Shown: positions 1-13,141 of the stretch, one piece after another
Layout: every line of letters begins with the position of its first letter
Numbering within the stretch: position 1 is the stretch's first letter
From: Symbiodinium kawagutii
Taxonomy: Eukaryota > Sar > Dinophyceae > Suessiales > Symbiodiniaceae
NCBI GenBank assembly: GCA_009767595.1
Contig: VSDK01026443.1
Span: forward strand, 112,326-176,325
Reading direction: 5' to 3'
DNA length: 64,000 nt
The notes under the pieces: generated by a model
The model's input: only the letters and a program-made list of their open reading frames with translations
Database searches by the model: none
What the model was told of the DNA's origin: nothing
Position numbers and translations under genes: made by a program

Positions 1-1162
1 TCGCGTTATGACATGGATATAGCCATTTACAAAAAACTTGATATTATTCAGAGGGGAGACATGGAGACAGCATCAAACTTCTCGGTGATGGGACTTCCCC
101 GGTTGAAATCGGTGAATCAGTGAATCAGTCGGAACTTATGAAGAACCTGGTTTGCCACAACCGATGGATGTAAGCTGTTGAAGCTGTTGAACCAGGCTTG
201 GAACCTTCTATCAATGAATGCATTTGCAGGCTGGTTTGCTATATCTTTTACACAGCTATTGATTGTTATGGATGGCTTATAAGCAGTCAATGCATTATTA
301 CTAAGCCATTATTCACCGCTAATCCCAGCTACTGTCAACGAGAAGCAGGGAGTGGTTTCAGTCCAGAGCAGCTGCAAGGGCACGCCATGATGCACACATG
401 GATGGGTTGGGCTGTTGTTGAAACCTTGAATCCTGACGCTGATGAGGGGAGTTCGTGAAGCCAATGACTGGGCTGTTGTGTCCAGCATACTGAACTCCAT
501 CCACCCACTCTATACTTGCCGGTTCAGGAAGGGTCATGATTGTTTATTGGCAAGTGTTCATTATAGAGGTATTATTCATTTATCCTACCAATACTTTAGT
601 AATAAATGACAGCTATTACTTTGATGATCTGTTGATTTTGGCTATGGTTCATTGATTTACTATATATTTAAGATCATCGTAGCGAAATTGGCTGTATCAA
701 CCAACACTATATCAATCGCATCAATTCATGGTGTTTTTCGATCAACTGGTTGACGTAGCTAATAATTACAATATCAGCAGATTATCAAAAAACAGCTATC
801 ATTTATAATAAGAAACAGTAATCATTGCTATATCAAAGCAAAAGAACAGTTCTAGCTATACGTGTGTTTCTCAAAATAGGGGTACCCCCAACTTATCCAG
901 TTTATTGACCATTCATGGGAATGGACCAACTATTTTAGGGGTCCCCTATTTTGAAAAACCACCACATGAAAAATAGCAGCCATATCAACAATAGCTATAT
1001 TACTATTTAAACTGTTGGTTATTGATACCACAACATAGCTATAGCTGTTATTATTGATAAAGATAGAGCAATAGCTTCAGCTATTATCATCTATATATAG
1101 GCAGAGCTATAGCTATAGCTGTTGGTTATCTAACCCATAGCTCTAGCTACATCAACCCCCAG
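1..1162. other. AT-rich non-coding stretch
   Basis: No coding signal was recognised. The stretch is AT-rich, with degenerate ATAGCTATAGCTGTT-type repeats from about 950 to 1140 and one family A foldback element at 866-960. Short ATG frames here lack codon bias and known motifs. Confidence 0.6.
866..960. repeat. Family A foldback element, copy 1
   Basis: The left arm GTTTCTCAAAATAGGGGTAC pairs with a right arm ending CCCCTATTTTGAAAAACC, around a loop of about 45 bases. It could form a hairpin in RNA or DNA. No ORF is present. Confidence 0.8.
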
Positions 1163-1239
1163 CTCCGCTGGTGCGCCAGGCACAGGCACGTGCAGCCAAG
1201 AGCCCACCGGGGCGCCGCAACCGTCGCTCTGAGCCGGCG
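1163..1239 (+). CDS. Candidate exon, basic Pro/Arg-rich peptide
   Basis: A GC-rich island in AT-rich surroundings. A CAG acceptor precedes it and GCG|GTTTGAG follows. The open phase encodes a basic peptide containing RQAQARAAKSPPGRRNRR. The minus strand is also open here with a usable acceptor, so orientation rests only on the plus-strand genes downstream. No family was recognised. Confidence 0.25.
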
Positions 1240-1957
1240 GTTTGAGCGGCGGTCCTGGGGTCGCTGCGAAGGTTTGAGTGGCTGAGCTCCCCCCCACAGT
1301 TGGTTTCTTTGGACCAGGTTGGGGTGGTTGGGGGTACCACCATTTCTGGATAAGCCCACCATTGTGGATAAGCCCAGGGTTGGGGGTACCACCATTTCTG
1401 GATACGCCCAGGTTTGTATTGGCGCGACCACAGTGGTGTTGAATGCACAAGTTGGGGATGAGGAACAGTGAGAAAGTAGAACCGACCGGAACCAAGAAGG
1501 ACCAAGAACACCTAGAGATAATTACCAACAGTCAATGAACAGAAGCAATAACAACTGGGCTTAGGGTCAAGACCATGTGATCAAGAACGGTTGCTAGCAA
1601 AAAATTATTGTGGACAACGGTTGACGAAGGTTTACGATAGGGGGTAGGGACCAACAAGAGCCAAACATAGCGAAATACAACTGGGAGATGATCAGAAACA
1701 GCAACGAACCACTGGGGATGAGGACCCCATTATCCGAAAGAAGTCGCGATCACAAGCAGAAATAGCCAAATAGCACCAACAACAACTGGGAATAAAACCA
1801 GGCCAATAACAAACACCCAAGAAGAGGACGAAGCGGCAGCGAAGACAGATGACAAACACCAACGGTCTCATAATATATGCAGGCACTGACGACCAAGAAG
1901 CACCACCACCAACCACCACCACCAACAACCAGCAACCAACAACCGCTACAACAACAC

Positions 1958-1959
1958 CG

Positions 1960-2008
<49 letters not shown>

Positions 2009-2117
2009 GCAACAAACAACAAGCAACAAACAACAACAAACAACAACAAACAACAACAAACAACAACAAACAACAATAAACAATAAATAAACAACAAGCA
2101 ACAACAAGCAACAACAA
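1958..2117. repeat. (CAA)n and CAACAAACAA array
   Basis: Pure CAA units to about 2007, then decaying AACAACAAAC and AACAACAAGC units. The poly-Gln, poly-Thr, poly-Val and poly-Cys frames across it are translations of the repeat. Confidence 0.95.
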
Positions 2118-3310
2118 GCAACAACCAGCAGCATATTAATCGTTGGGCAGGGAAGGTGAATCCACAAGCCGGGGACCGATGTTTTCAGCCACCACGTCAC
2201 GTCGTGAAGATTCTTAGCGAAGTACTAATTCAAACGCTCCGAACGCATTTGGCGCACTAGTTTCATTGTTAGAGATAGTCTACTCGGGACGTTTTTTCTC
2301 CGAGCAAATTCAGCCATGCTGGTTGCTGAGCTTTTGAGCTCTTAATTCATGATTGTTTTTTTTTTCGCACGCGCAAATGATGTGAAAAATGAAGAACCAC
2401 TTGAGCTGTTGTGTGTTGCCGAAGACTACTTATAGCATATCATGCTCTCTTATGCATTTACTTATACAGGAATAATGAACTCTCACCATCCACTCTGGCA
2501 ACAATCATTAGCCAAGTAATAGTGTTGTGCAGCACTTGGGGTCACTGTGCTCGGCTGTGCGGTTCAGATGACTGTCATGAAACGAACGCAAGGCCAACTT
2601 CCGCTGCCATTTTCAGATTCCAAGAGGTGGTGCCCTTGTCGTGCGTTCGTTTCATGGGCGCGGCCACCTCTGTTCATCATGGGGAAATATTAGCTGCTTG
2701 GATTTCAACGGCTTCCGCCATGTTCCGCCGTCACAGCGCTGATGGTACCACGGGTTGGTTGTTGTGCTGGTTCAACGGTTTGACGGCACATGGTGTGGTT
2801 GATCACGACGGCTCATTCTCGTTGGTGGTTGAGCCACTCCTAGTTGCAGCAGGCAATCATCCCAGGGAGGGTCGGACTAGCCTTGATTATGCCAGCCACT
2901 ATCATCGTTGATGATTACAGTCCATGCCTCACCAGAAAGACTCCACTAACTTTGGGCATGGGATCTGTGGGTGGCTAACCATGAACCTGAACATTCCATC
3001 TTCTTAAATGTGTTGCAATTGCGTAATCGCTTTACCCGTTTAACGTTTCGGACCGTTCATAATTGGGGTAATTGCATGGGACCTTAGCCCTTATGACACT
3101 TGTGGTATTACAGTTGGTAATTACACGTACAACTGGCGGTTTACTTGTTGCTATTACAGTTGGTTATTACATTTGGTAATTACATGATTGGTTGATATTA
3201 CCATAAACCAAGAAAGTTGTTGATATTACAATAAATGGCGTGTTAACTTCACCACCTCATCACGGGTGCCCGGTCCCAGCCAAGCTTCACCCAGCCGGGC
3301 TTCGCCCCAG

Positions 3311-3358
3311 GAGCCTTACTTGCGCAGCATGGATCAGCGTCCGTTGCCCCCGGGCCAC
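3311..3358 (+). CDS. Candidate exon (EPYLRSMDQRPLPPGH)
   Basis: The acceptor CGCCCCAG|GAG and the donor CAC|GTGGGA bound 48 nt, phase 0 to 0. The 16-residue peptide looks disordered and proline-containing. It is phase-compatible with the islands at 5258, 8038, 9797, 11294 and 13040. It may be an N-terminal exon of the HAD-like gene or belong to a separate upstream gene. Confidence 0.35.
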
Positions 3359-3431
3359 GTGGGAAACTCAGGGTGGAGACCCTGGGATCCGCACCGTTGA
3401 GTGCATGGGCCTCGGAAGTTTCTTGGTGTGG

Positions 3432-3630
<199 letters not shown>

Positions 3631-3957
3631 TACATCCAACAACCATCGGTTGCATCGTTCTTGTTGCTCGGTATTTCCTGATGATTGGTGTTTTCATGTA
3701 CCTTTCTCCCGCAACGATTCACCATCCTCCCCATGGACCACTTACATGACACAATTATTGGTGGATATTGGTGGTTCAAAACCTGCCTTGAGGAACTCAT
3801 GGCTTGGCTCGATGTCATGGCTGTTCTTGTGATATTGCTGGCAGTGGCTGTTGGTTTCGTAGATAGGTCAATTAGGAAATGATTTCATTTGGCTATACAC
3901 AACCAAAAGATGAAAGGGTTGAAACAGCACAAGAAAGGGTTCTTCATGCCATCTTCT

Positions 3958-3975
3958 TCTTGTTGTTGTTCTTGG

Positions 3976-4010
<35 letters not shown>

Positions 4011-4013
4011 GCT
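3958..4013. repeat. (TTG)n array
   Basis: Trinucleotide TTG/GTT tract, the complementary motif to the CAA array near 2 kb. Confidence 0.95.
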
Positions 4014-5257
4014 GCTTAGCATCGTCCTTCTTGTGTTGAGTTTATGACCTGGTGGGGAAGATCCACTGCGGGGGAAGCCTTGAAGGTGCGACGTTGACAA
4101 CGGCCGGTCGCATGGTCGTTGAATGCTAGGATTCCTTGGAGCATCGGCGGGTCACAGTGACCGACCCTGCGGGTTTTCACCACTTAACTGGAGGAGTGTC
4201 CGCAGTTTCTACTACACCTTCATGCCTGCTTGTGCCAAGATGCACCCATGACCCAACCTTGTCAACCGTGACACCTAGTCTTGATGATCACCTTATGGCT
4301 GACCGTAACCTTATGGCTTTGCTTCAAAATCAGTGACCCTCCGAGTCGCAGGTGCAGGGTCCAAAATTCCAGCGCTTGCAGTTCGAGAATGGCTCCCACT
4401 GTACCATGGATATTCTCACATAGGGGTTACCCTAGGGAAGCCCAAAGCTATGGATGGTTTTATTGCATTTTATTGCCATAAGTATTTAAAAATTGTTAAA
4501 CTTGATGATAACTGGGGGGTCTCCATGGGCCTCCTGTTTTGAGAAACCATTGTTTGCACCACTTCATTTGACTCAGATTTGGCCGCAGGAATAAAGCCCG
4601 TAAACTGGTTGATCCACCTGGATTTATGGCAATCTCTTCGTGGTATTAACCAGCAGGTTTAACCAGATTTATGGTACATAACCGGGTTTAACGGTTGAAC
4701 TTGACCATCAGTATCCACCAGTTTCGTGGTATTTTCTTCCCAAACGAGTTGATTGATGTTGGTGGTTATCGATCGTCAACCTGCACAATGATGGGCCATG
4801 ATTCTTTTTAACTGATGGTGATCGATTGCTAATCATGGTCAATCATGATAAATGTTAATGGATCATCATGACTACGTAATCATGGTTAATAGCTGGTTTC
4901 TAGTTTGTGAATGACCGATTCATAGCTGGTTCATGTGCTTTTTAGATACAGTAACTATCATCAAGCATTGCATGTTCTTGACCATTATTGCCATTATTAG
5001 CTATCATCAAGCACTATGAACCATCATTCATCATTTGTAGTATCATCATCCAACCATTGTAGTTGGTATATCCTTTATTATTGCTCACAATTCCCTTGTG
5101 AATAAGCATTATTAACCATTCTTAACCACTATAGGCCGCTTAGATTTCCGTTGTTAATGCCCACCATTCTAAGCCAGGATGAACCATCACAACTTGAGGA
5201 TTCCCCGTCATGACTTGAGAACATCCCTGGTTCAACCTGTGGATCGCTGTCCCTGAG

Positions 5258-5311
5258 GCCGGCCGAAGCTTTGGGCTGCTCGGCGCGTTTTGTGAGGGGG
5301 CCATGCACCAC
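5258..5311 (+). CDS. Candidate exon (phase 0 to 0)
   Basis: Bounded by CCTGAG|GCC and CAC|GTGGAG, 54 nt. It encodes AGRSFGLLGAFCEGAMHH. GC content is far above the flanks. No family was recognised; the call rests on splice signals, length and phase agreement with neighbouring islands. Confidence 0.35.
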
Positions 5312-8037
5312 GTGGAGGGTTGAGACTGGCCTTGGCCATGCCCCGATTTTGGTGATTCATTAGTGGTGATGAATGATTTGTGCAGGTTTGTTTAGACCAT
5401 AGTTGGTGATTTATGGTGACTAATCTTGGCTATGTATACAATGATTAGCAATGGCTGTGATTGGCTAGTGATGGTTCACATGGTATGGTTGTCGCCTCGA
5501 CATTTATGATGAGCTTTTTGGAATTGTATGTGGGTGCAGTAGTGATTAATGATGGTTCATATAATGCGTAATGGTGGTTACTAGTGATTGTGGTTAATAA
5601 TAGATGATAGTAGTTGTTGGTGATCGTGGTTCATAGTGGTTGATTGTGCTTAAGAAGAATTGTTAATGTTGGTCAATAGTGGTTGATGCTAGCTAATAAT
5701 GCCAAGAATGGTCAAGAACATCCAACGCTTAATGATAGGTATTTAATGATATGGGATTCGCCCGGCCATCAATGGATTCACAGTGACGGATTACGTTTCT
5801 TTACCGTAACAGCGCTTGAAAAGGGTAATTCATGCTGGAGCAATGATTGATGGTGGTCTATGAGAGGGGATATTGACCAACAAGCCCTTCCCCCAATATA
5901 AAGCACACCTGAAAATCCGGGTTCAGAATGAAGAAACTGGACATTTTAGGATTGGCTGGGGAGGTACATCAGGGGAAAGGAGTTGGCGTTTAGTATTAGC
6001 TCCATCATTGTGAATTTGCCATCATGGTTATTGATGATTAGACTATGTCAGACTCGTCTTGACTATTATCCAGGGTTTTCCTGACCATTTGTTTCCGTTT
6101 CCTTTTCATGAATCGCTTTTTCCGTTTCTTGGGTTGCTGCTTGGAGTTTTGGTACCACACAATTCTGAGAGGGTCTAGTCTAGTGGCAACAATGGGAGGC
6201 GTAAAACGGAAGAACCATGGGGCAAGGGGCATGGCCCTGTGGATGGGATCAGTTTTAGCCAGTACAGTACAGCACAATAGCCGAGGTATCACACCGACGA
6301 TGGATACTGTAAGTCGAGAATGGCAGGAGGTTCTTGTTCTTTGAGCGATCGTTCTGAGGTTTTTCAAGTTGATAAGTTATGGATAACTGGATAATCGGGC
6401 GGCCAACTCAATTTGAGAAGGCACTACTTGGATGGAGTTGTCAACTTCCAAATTGGGCGCATTCCCCACCATGATATATTGTAACGCCTCGTATCGAATA
6501 GCCTATCTCGCTCGATTGGTCGGCACGAAGCAACGCCCAGTTCTGGATGTGTGACCAACGCTTCTGTTCGACTCGATGTTCACCCGAGGTATCTATGGCT
6601 GTGCCCATAGGTCAGGGTAGCCCCAAACATTCCCCAAAATGATCCACTTTACAAGGGAAACGACCACTTGGCGTATACCATTCATGGACTATCCTAAATT
6701 CTTGGTTGTGAAGCCCTAGGATCAACTACTGTCAAGAATGATTATGTCAACAGTAATGGACCACTATATTTACATCATACTACATCAGCTGTTTCTTCAA
6801 CAGCATCACTTCCCTGAACAGCTCCTCCACCGCTGCCCCTCTCAGGGACGTGCCATACCTACCAGGTGGAAGATACGTGCGGTGACCCACTGGCGATGTC
6901 TGCCTTCGCTAGCTGGTGCCCACATGAAGCTCCAAGGATGGTTGGGTTGGGGAAATGACATCTGCAAATGTTTTATTTTTTTTCTATATAGAAATATGTC
7001 TAGTCATTTTTTCTGTATACAACTATAAGTCTGATCATTTCAATTCATTTAACACATGTTTACTATACAACTATCTATGCAACCAAAAATGTTATATATT
7101 CTGATTGCAACCATTACAACCAATACCGTGGTCGCTTGTTGCTGACATTACAAACTCATTTGTCAGCAGAGACGATCAACAGCTGGTTGTCACCAACACA
7201 ATGCGTTATGAGCCATCATAACCACTTGTCACTATTATTAATCAGTTGGCAATGAGTATGGTCAGCAACCATAGACGGTAGATTCAGGAAGCTGGATTGA
7301 AAATTGATTGGTTGGTCGATCACTGAGCAGTTTTGATGTTGCCAAGCAACATAGCTGACCATGAATCGTCCGGAATGGTTGGTCGATCACCATCAATTAC
7401 CAGTAAGGGCAAATGAACAACCAACAAGTATCAATCACTAAGCAACAATTGCCAATGACAATTGTGAATGATCAATACTCATTGACAATAGTTGCAGTAA
7501 TGTAATTGTCAGTATTCTCAATGGCCTATACTTGTCCACTTATTCATGACAACTCTTGGTTGATCACGATAATCATCCTTAATGACGGTTGATCACCACC
7601 ATTAAAATGTCTCACCATCAATGACCATTCTTGCACTATTGACCAATACCAGTCGATATTACCATCGTTCATGGTCACCAACCACTGTGAATAATTATCG
7701 AACATGGTTACATACTGTCATTGAAAATGCGTGATCATTTTCGAACTCATCATTGGTGACCGTTAACCATATACCGGTGACCATGAATCACTGCGTATAT
7801 ACCAGGACTTTAGTCAGATACCCAGTCATATGCTCTTATGTACCTAGTGATTATTGCGAGTTCCCCTATTCTCAACCACTACTAAGCATTATAAACCATT
7901 AAAAACCATTATTAGTCCATAAGCCATCATAAGCCATGTACTATTGACCATGATTTGTCCATAGATAGGCCATTGTCTACTATTGACTATAAGACCTTGG
8001 TCGATCTCACCTGATTGATGGTCACTGACGGTCGCAG

Positions 8038-8104
8038 CCGACACCGCCTGGGTCGCCTTTGGAGGCGCCCGAGTGGCCAGCCATGGACTTCCCTCCACCT
8101 CCAG
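8038..8104 (+). CDS. Candidate exon, proline-rich (phase 0 to 1)
   Basis: Acceptor TCGCAG|CCG and a GC donor (CCAG|GCCGCG) bound 67 nt. The reading PTPPGSPLEAPEWPAMDF plus a proline run joins in phase to the next candidate exon at 9797. A minus-strand reading with a GTGAGATCG donor was considered and set aside because the recognisable genes are all on the plus strand. Confidence 0.35.
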
Positions 8105-9796
8105 GCCGCGGAATGGCGAGAGCAGTGGTGGTTGTCCGCGGTGTTGGTATTGTCGTTGCGTGGTGGTGGGTGGGTTGGTTGGTGGGTTGGTGGGTTGAGT
8201 GGGTTGGTGGTTGGTCGTTGGCTCATGGTTGACAAGATGGAGACCTTCAGTAGACGCAACAACAGAATGGACCTCTGTTAGAATGCTAGCAGCAATCATG
8301 GTTGGTTAAATCCGCAGGGGTCTTTGTCACCTGGGGCTGGTCGTTGGGCGGCGGGATGACTTCAGCTGAGCTTGAAAAGGACGATGATTGAGCGCAAGGT
8401 AGGTCTTCTGACTTCACGGGCATGAGGTGAGTTCAGGGTGGATTCAAACATCACATTTCTGCAAGCATTCACTCAGATTATATGACCGTCAACACTCTCT
8501 ACCCCTGGCTGTTCACATCCCACGACTACACTAGTCCAACTGTTGGGATGTTGGGATGATCACTTACCCGTGGCTTTTGGGGATGGTTGGTATCAACTCA
8601 TAGCATCCCATAATCATATTCCGGCTGAAAGCTGAGCAGTGCTGAAATTCAGTGCCTGGGATTCCGAGCCACTTGCGGACCGTTTCTGGAACGTGCAGGG
8701 TTTGGCACAGAACTGATCCTACATGCACATAGCCCAGTTGTGTTTCAGGATTCATTGATGCACTTGCCAAAAACCACATCCAGTCACTAGTGGATATTAA
8801 TCTGGATTGTCCCTCATTGGTTATACCAGTCACATCTTAGTATTTAGTCATCAGTAGCTCCGTGAGGTACTCAAATTACATGATGGATATGTCAGTTGCA
8901 TCACTCACTCACACGCAGATGTGCATCGGGCATAGATACTGATTCTTTGTGGCTAATCCCCCATGTATCAGGCACCTACAACCAGTCTGTCACATTCGAG
9001 TGTCACCAACATAGCCAGTGGTTGTGGCCGCCAGGTCAATCCTACAGGGATGATCCGTGGCTGCGTGCACCCACGTTACAGCCATCTGGAGGACAGTGGG
9101 AGGGCCTCCTGATCAGGAGCAAATTGGCAGCTCTACCTACATGTTTTGGCATCAAAACACTCCCCAATCACCAGGGATTCTTGACTGGCACAAGTTTGGT
9201 TGTGTTGCTGAATATGGTTGGTTATTGTTTGCTGTTGACCCCTTTGTGTTAGCCATGGATACCCTCTAGTAACCAAAGGGGAGCAACGGAAACTTGCCAT
9301 TTCCAATATGTAAGCCATCTAGAGGTAGTGGATTATCCTTCGCTATTTTGGATTAAGAGTATTAGCAAAAGATACGACCAAGATGCAACTATTATCGTTG
9401 ATACTCGCTCAGTGGTTGATAAGGCTACCTGGTTACAGCTAGCAACAACGATTCCCAACGATGGGAAAACCCTAGCTACATCATAACAATGTTTTGATAC
9501 AACGGTTGATCATTGGTCATCATCCGTTAGTCTCCAATGATAAACCAGTGGCTCATGGTGAATCATTGCCAGCTTTTGTGTCCCATATAACCTGTGTATA
9601 GGCTCACTTTTTGACCACTGGTTGACAATTTGCCATGGTTGACCATGAAAATTTACCACTAGTTAATCATTGCCATTTACCACTGGTTAACCATTTGCGA
9701 CTTACCACTGGTTAACCTCATCATGGGTTAATCATTGCCAGGCCCCTGGTTAACCATCACTGGTTGATACAGGCGTGGCCAGTCGCTGACCGGCAG

Positions 9797-9874
9797 GTTC
9801 CTATCGAGCGCGGGAGCGAGATTTGCCACCGCCTCCTCCGCGTTCGGAGACGCCCACGGCTGCGTTTCGTTCAG
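9797..9874 (+). CDS. Candidate exon, proline-rich (phase 1 to 1)
   Basis: Acceptor GGCAG|GTT and donor TTCAG|GTGCGC bound 78 nt. Read in phase 1 it encodes RARERDLPPPPPRSETPTAA, matching the proline-rich style of the 8038 exon. The other two frames are also open, so the assignment depends on phase. Confidence 0.35.
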
Positions 9875-9925
9875 GTGCGCGGCGAAGGGGGGGGAAACAG
9901 GTGGAACTAGGTAGAACCATGTGGT

Positions 9926-10133
9926 GGTTTGTAAGAATAGGGGAACCCCCAAATGGGTATGGGTCAATATTAACCAGCAATAATGGGGTTAATAACCATA
10001 TTTATAGGCAAAACAATGGTTAATGATAGGGGAACCGGGGGTACAGGGTTTTGACCCACAGCCAAATCATCCCTAAGCAACCGTTTATGCTATTTAACCA
10101 ACCTTTTTTGGGGGTCACCTATTTTGAGAAACC
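9926..10133. repeat. Family A foldback element split by family B
   Basis: The A left arm (GGTTTGTAAGAATAGGGG) is at 9926 and the A right arm (CACCTATTTTGAGAAACC) ends at 10133. Between them lies a complete family B element, so B inserted into an existing A copy. Confidence 0.75.
9958..10063. mobile_element. Family B MITE-like element nested in A
   Basis: Ends TATGGGTCAATA and TTTTGACCCACAG are imperfect inverted repeats. The interior has the shared GTTAATGATAGGGG and GGGGTACAGGGTTTTGACCC blocks. No ORF, so it would need enzymes from elsewhere. Confidence 0.65.
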
Positions 10134-10921
10134 TCCATGTGGTGGTTTGTAAAAATACGGGACCCCCAAGTTATGGTTGGTGAACCAAGCCTGACAAGTT
10201 ATGTGATGTTACAATCTGAGTTTATCATAATACATGAACGGGTGATATGAAACAGTAGATCCACAACTGGCAACCAGGTTGTGGTACCCCCCTGGTTAGA
10301 TTCCGTGGTTTAGAAGCCGTTTGACTATGGTTCCCTATTCCTATGGTTCCTTATTCTTGATAATTATGATCAATTGACATCCAAAATGAGGATGGTTCCA
10401 TGCGCGGACTGATCTTGATGTGAATCCAGGAGAGGTAGTTGGGAGGGAACTGGTTGGAGCGGTATCCAGTGCCATCTCATCAAAGGGGGAGCAAAGGAAG
10501 TACGAACCAAATGGTAGGTTGGCTTTCTTTGTTGCGGTCATTCATCATAGCCATCAACCCTAATCATCCACCATCATCACCCCTTAAGATCATCACTATA
10601 CAGCTATCATTATCCGTTGGTCATCAGCCATTAGTGGGTAAGCATCAACCATGGCATTATCCGTCATTAGTAGCTAAACAAGCATTAACCAACCATTAGT
10701 AGCTAACCATCAACCATTGTTATCGAGCATTCTTCATTACCAACCATTGCTTTCACCTGCAACCGTTGCTTTTCACCATTGTTCAATCAGTCGGTGCTTT
10801 CAAGCGATGCTTTTAAGCGTTGTTAGTGCTATAAAACCATTTGGCAGCAAGGACCGGTAATGATGGTTAATGATAGGGGATAATAAACAAACACAATAGG
10901 GGATATATCAACTATATAGTA

Positions 10922-11030
10922 GTTTCTCAAGTCAGTTTGGGGTACCCCCAGTTATCATCCAGTTTATTTACCATTGTTGGTAATAAACCAACCATATCTC
11001 CAGGGGTTCCCAAAGTGGCGTGAGAACCCC
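10922..11030. repeat. Family A foldback element
   Basis: Left arm GTTTCTCAAGTCAGTTTGGG; right arm GGTTCCCAAAGTGGCGTGAG. The loop contains the TTTACCATTGTTGGTAATAA half-palindrome typical of the family. Confidence 0.75.
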
Positions 11031-11293
11031 CAAAAAGATAGTTGGTATATCCCCTATTGTTGTTGCTTATTTTTCCCCGCTTTATTAACCATCATTATAA
11101 GTGGTTAATTACAAATGGTAGTTGTTGATCTAGTCATCATATAGTGGTTGCTTGGCCAACTATAATTTCAATAACCATACCATTAATGTTGATTGGTGAT
11201 AGTTAATTCATATATGGTGATAATTTATTCTTGATGTAATGGTTATAACCATAGCCATAGCCATAGCCATTGTCATGGCCGCCACTTTGTCAG

Positions 11294-11359
11294 GCCTGGA
11301 TCGTTCCAGCGACACTTCGCTGATGGGACCTTCCTTCCAAGCCTTGGCATTCGGCCGGG
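11294..11359 (+). CDS. Candidate exon (phase 1 to 1)
   Basis: Acceptor TTTGTCAG|GCC and GC donor CGGG|GCGCCG bound 66 nt. Phase 1 gives LDRSSDTSLMGPSFQALAFG, continuing the low-complexity Ser/Pro chain from 9797. No family was recognised. Confidence 0.35.
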
Positions 11360-13039
11360 GCGCCGGCCGAAGGGACCTGAGTTGGATCACCATGGGGCCA
11401 TAGGGATTGATTAGCAACAGCGAGGGGATAGAACCAAAGGCCTGTGAATGATGGAATGTCACATGTGGTTGATTTGAGTTGATGATTTGATGATCATTGC
11501 GATTGGGATAGTGAAGAGCAACAGCTACAAGTACAACAGCAACTGGACTGTACCAGCAGAAAAAAGAGGGATCTAGTCAACGGGCCAACGACAACAAAAG
11601 CAATACTAACAGCAACAACGGCACCAACAGCAGCAGTACCAACCATGAACAGCAATCACTTTTTCTCCAATCTCCAAGCAGTACTTTCCACTGTATAACG
11701 GTTGATGAATGAGCCTTCACGCTAGAGGCTTGCAGCGACCACCATGCCAGACTCCATCGTGTAGAAGATTATTCGGGAAATCAATGGGTTCCTGGCTTCT
11801 ATCCTCGCAATTCAGGATGACTCATTGAAGACTCCTTCAGGACTGTCCATCAGGGAGAATATTTTATCGGTACGATCATTTGATTTGTGAGAGTTGTTTG
11901 ATGCAACCCCCGCTTAAAGCTTGAATGTATATGCATGAATATACGCAGATCGGGACCTGCATTCAATCTATATACAAGATGACCTTTAAACCATAGATGT
12001 TGCTTATTTACACAGAGCATTGCATAAGTATGTCCTATTCACCATTAACTGCATAGCTGCACCACGTGAAGAAATCAGCTGACAAATTTTCTGCTTCCTG
12101 AGGCCGAGATCCATTTGATGAGCCGTTTCACTCAAAGTGGGGTCCCCAGTGGTCGCAGGATGACATGAACCCAGCCGCACCTCCCACTTTGTGATGCTGA
12201 TTAGCCACATCTTCAGGGTGATATTGTGGGCCAACAAACAATGTGGGATCTGGACAGACAGTATGACGAGATGAATCAGCTAGTATATGGATGTGTGCCA
12301 AGGGGAGGGGGGGGATGCAAACATCTCCGACCAGATTCTGCGACCAAGAATGTAATTGGATTGGAAATTGTAAATTGCAAAGAACACAATAAATGGACTT
12401 GAAGCGTTTGAGAGAGACGACCAGCCAGCAAATGTGGGGGTCGGGTTGTGTGTAGAAGTGTGGCAGAGTTGCATGTAATTGTTCAGAGGACTTCTGTTCC
12501 ATGCTGGTTCGAGGGCCCTTCAATACCTTCAATTCCGGCCCAACACCAAGTCCGTACAAGACCCGTTCGATGGATGTGCATTAGGTAGACATCATGTTAC
12601 GGGGCCCATAGTCGTTCATACAGTCGTTCAATAGAGGATGGGATGTGTCCAATACCTATGGAACAATCTGAAGTCGGACGATCATTCAGGGTCTTCTTTT
12701 TTCACCAATAGCCATATCTGTGCTTGCTGGAACATTGGTTCTGTCAAAGTGTGTGGTTCTCCCACTATGTAAAGAGTGAGAAGCTGTGGTGACATATAGG
12801 ACCTATCTGGGTCCCATCATGATCATTGAGCCTTTATTCTTACTTTCAATGCCCCCAGTTACACAAGTTGGTTTGCAACTAGTGTGCCAGCCATGGTCGA
12901 CAAAACTCTATATAGCTACTGACTGGTCACTGAGATGTACCACAAACAAACTAACTACTGGTCACTGGTCACTCTAGCTACCTGCTCACAAACAAACTGA
13001 CTGCTGAGATGTACCACACTGCCTGTCACGACGCTGCAG

Positions 13040-13141
13040 GTCACGTTTTGGGCGGCTCAGCCCAGACCGGGGGTTGGATACCTTGTCCACAGCCAGTGGG
13101 GAGCCTCGGAACGGGGGCGCTAGGGACCCGGTGCCTTCCGG
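13040..13141 (+). CDS. Candidate exon (phase 1 to 1)
   Basis: Acceptor GCTGCAG|GTC and donor CCGG|GTCAGA bound 102 nt. Phase 1 begins HVLGGSAQTGGWIPCPQPVG. A phase 0 alternative (VTFWAAQPRPGVGYLV) is equally open. Function unknown. Confidence 0.35.

Noticed and set aside
1846..2117. Poly-Gln, poly-Thr, poly-Val and poly-Cys ORFs on both strands
   Set aside because: They are translations of the (CAA)n array in different frames; no flanking coding signal.
8013..8098. Minus-strand exon with GTGAGATCG donor (VEGSPWLATRAPPKATQAV)
   Set aside because: Good splice ends, but all genes identified by protein motifs lie on the plus strand and this peptide joins nothing.
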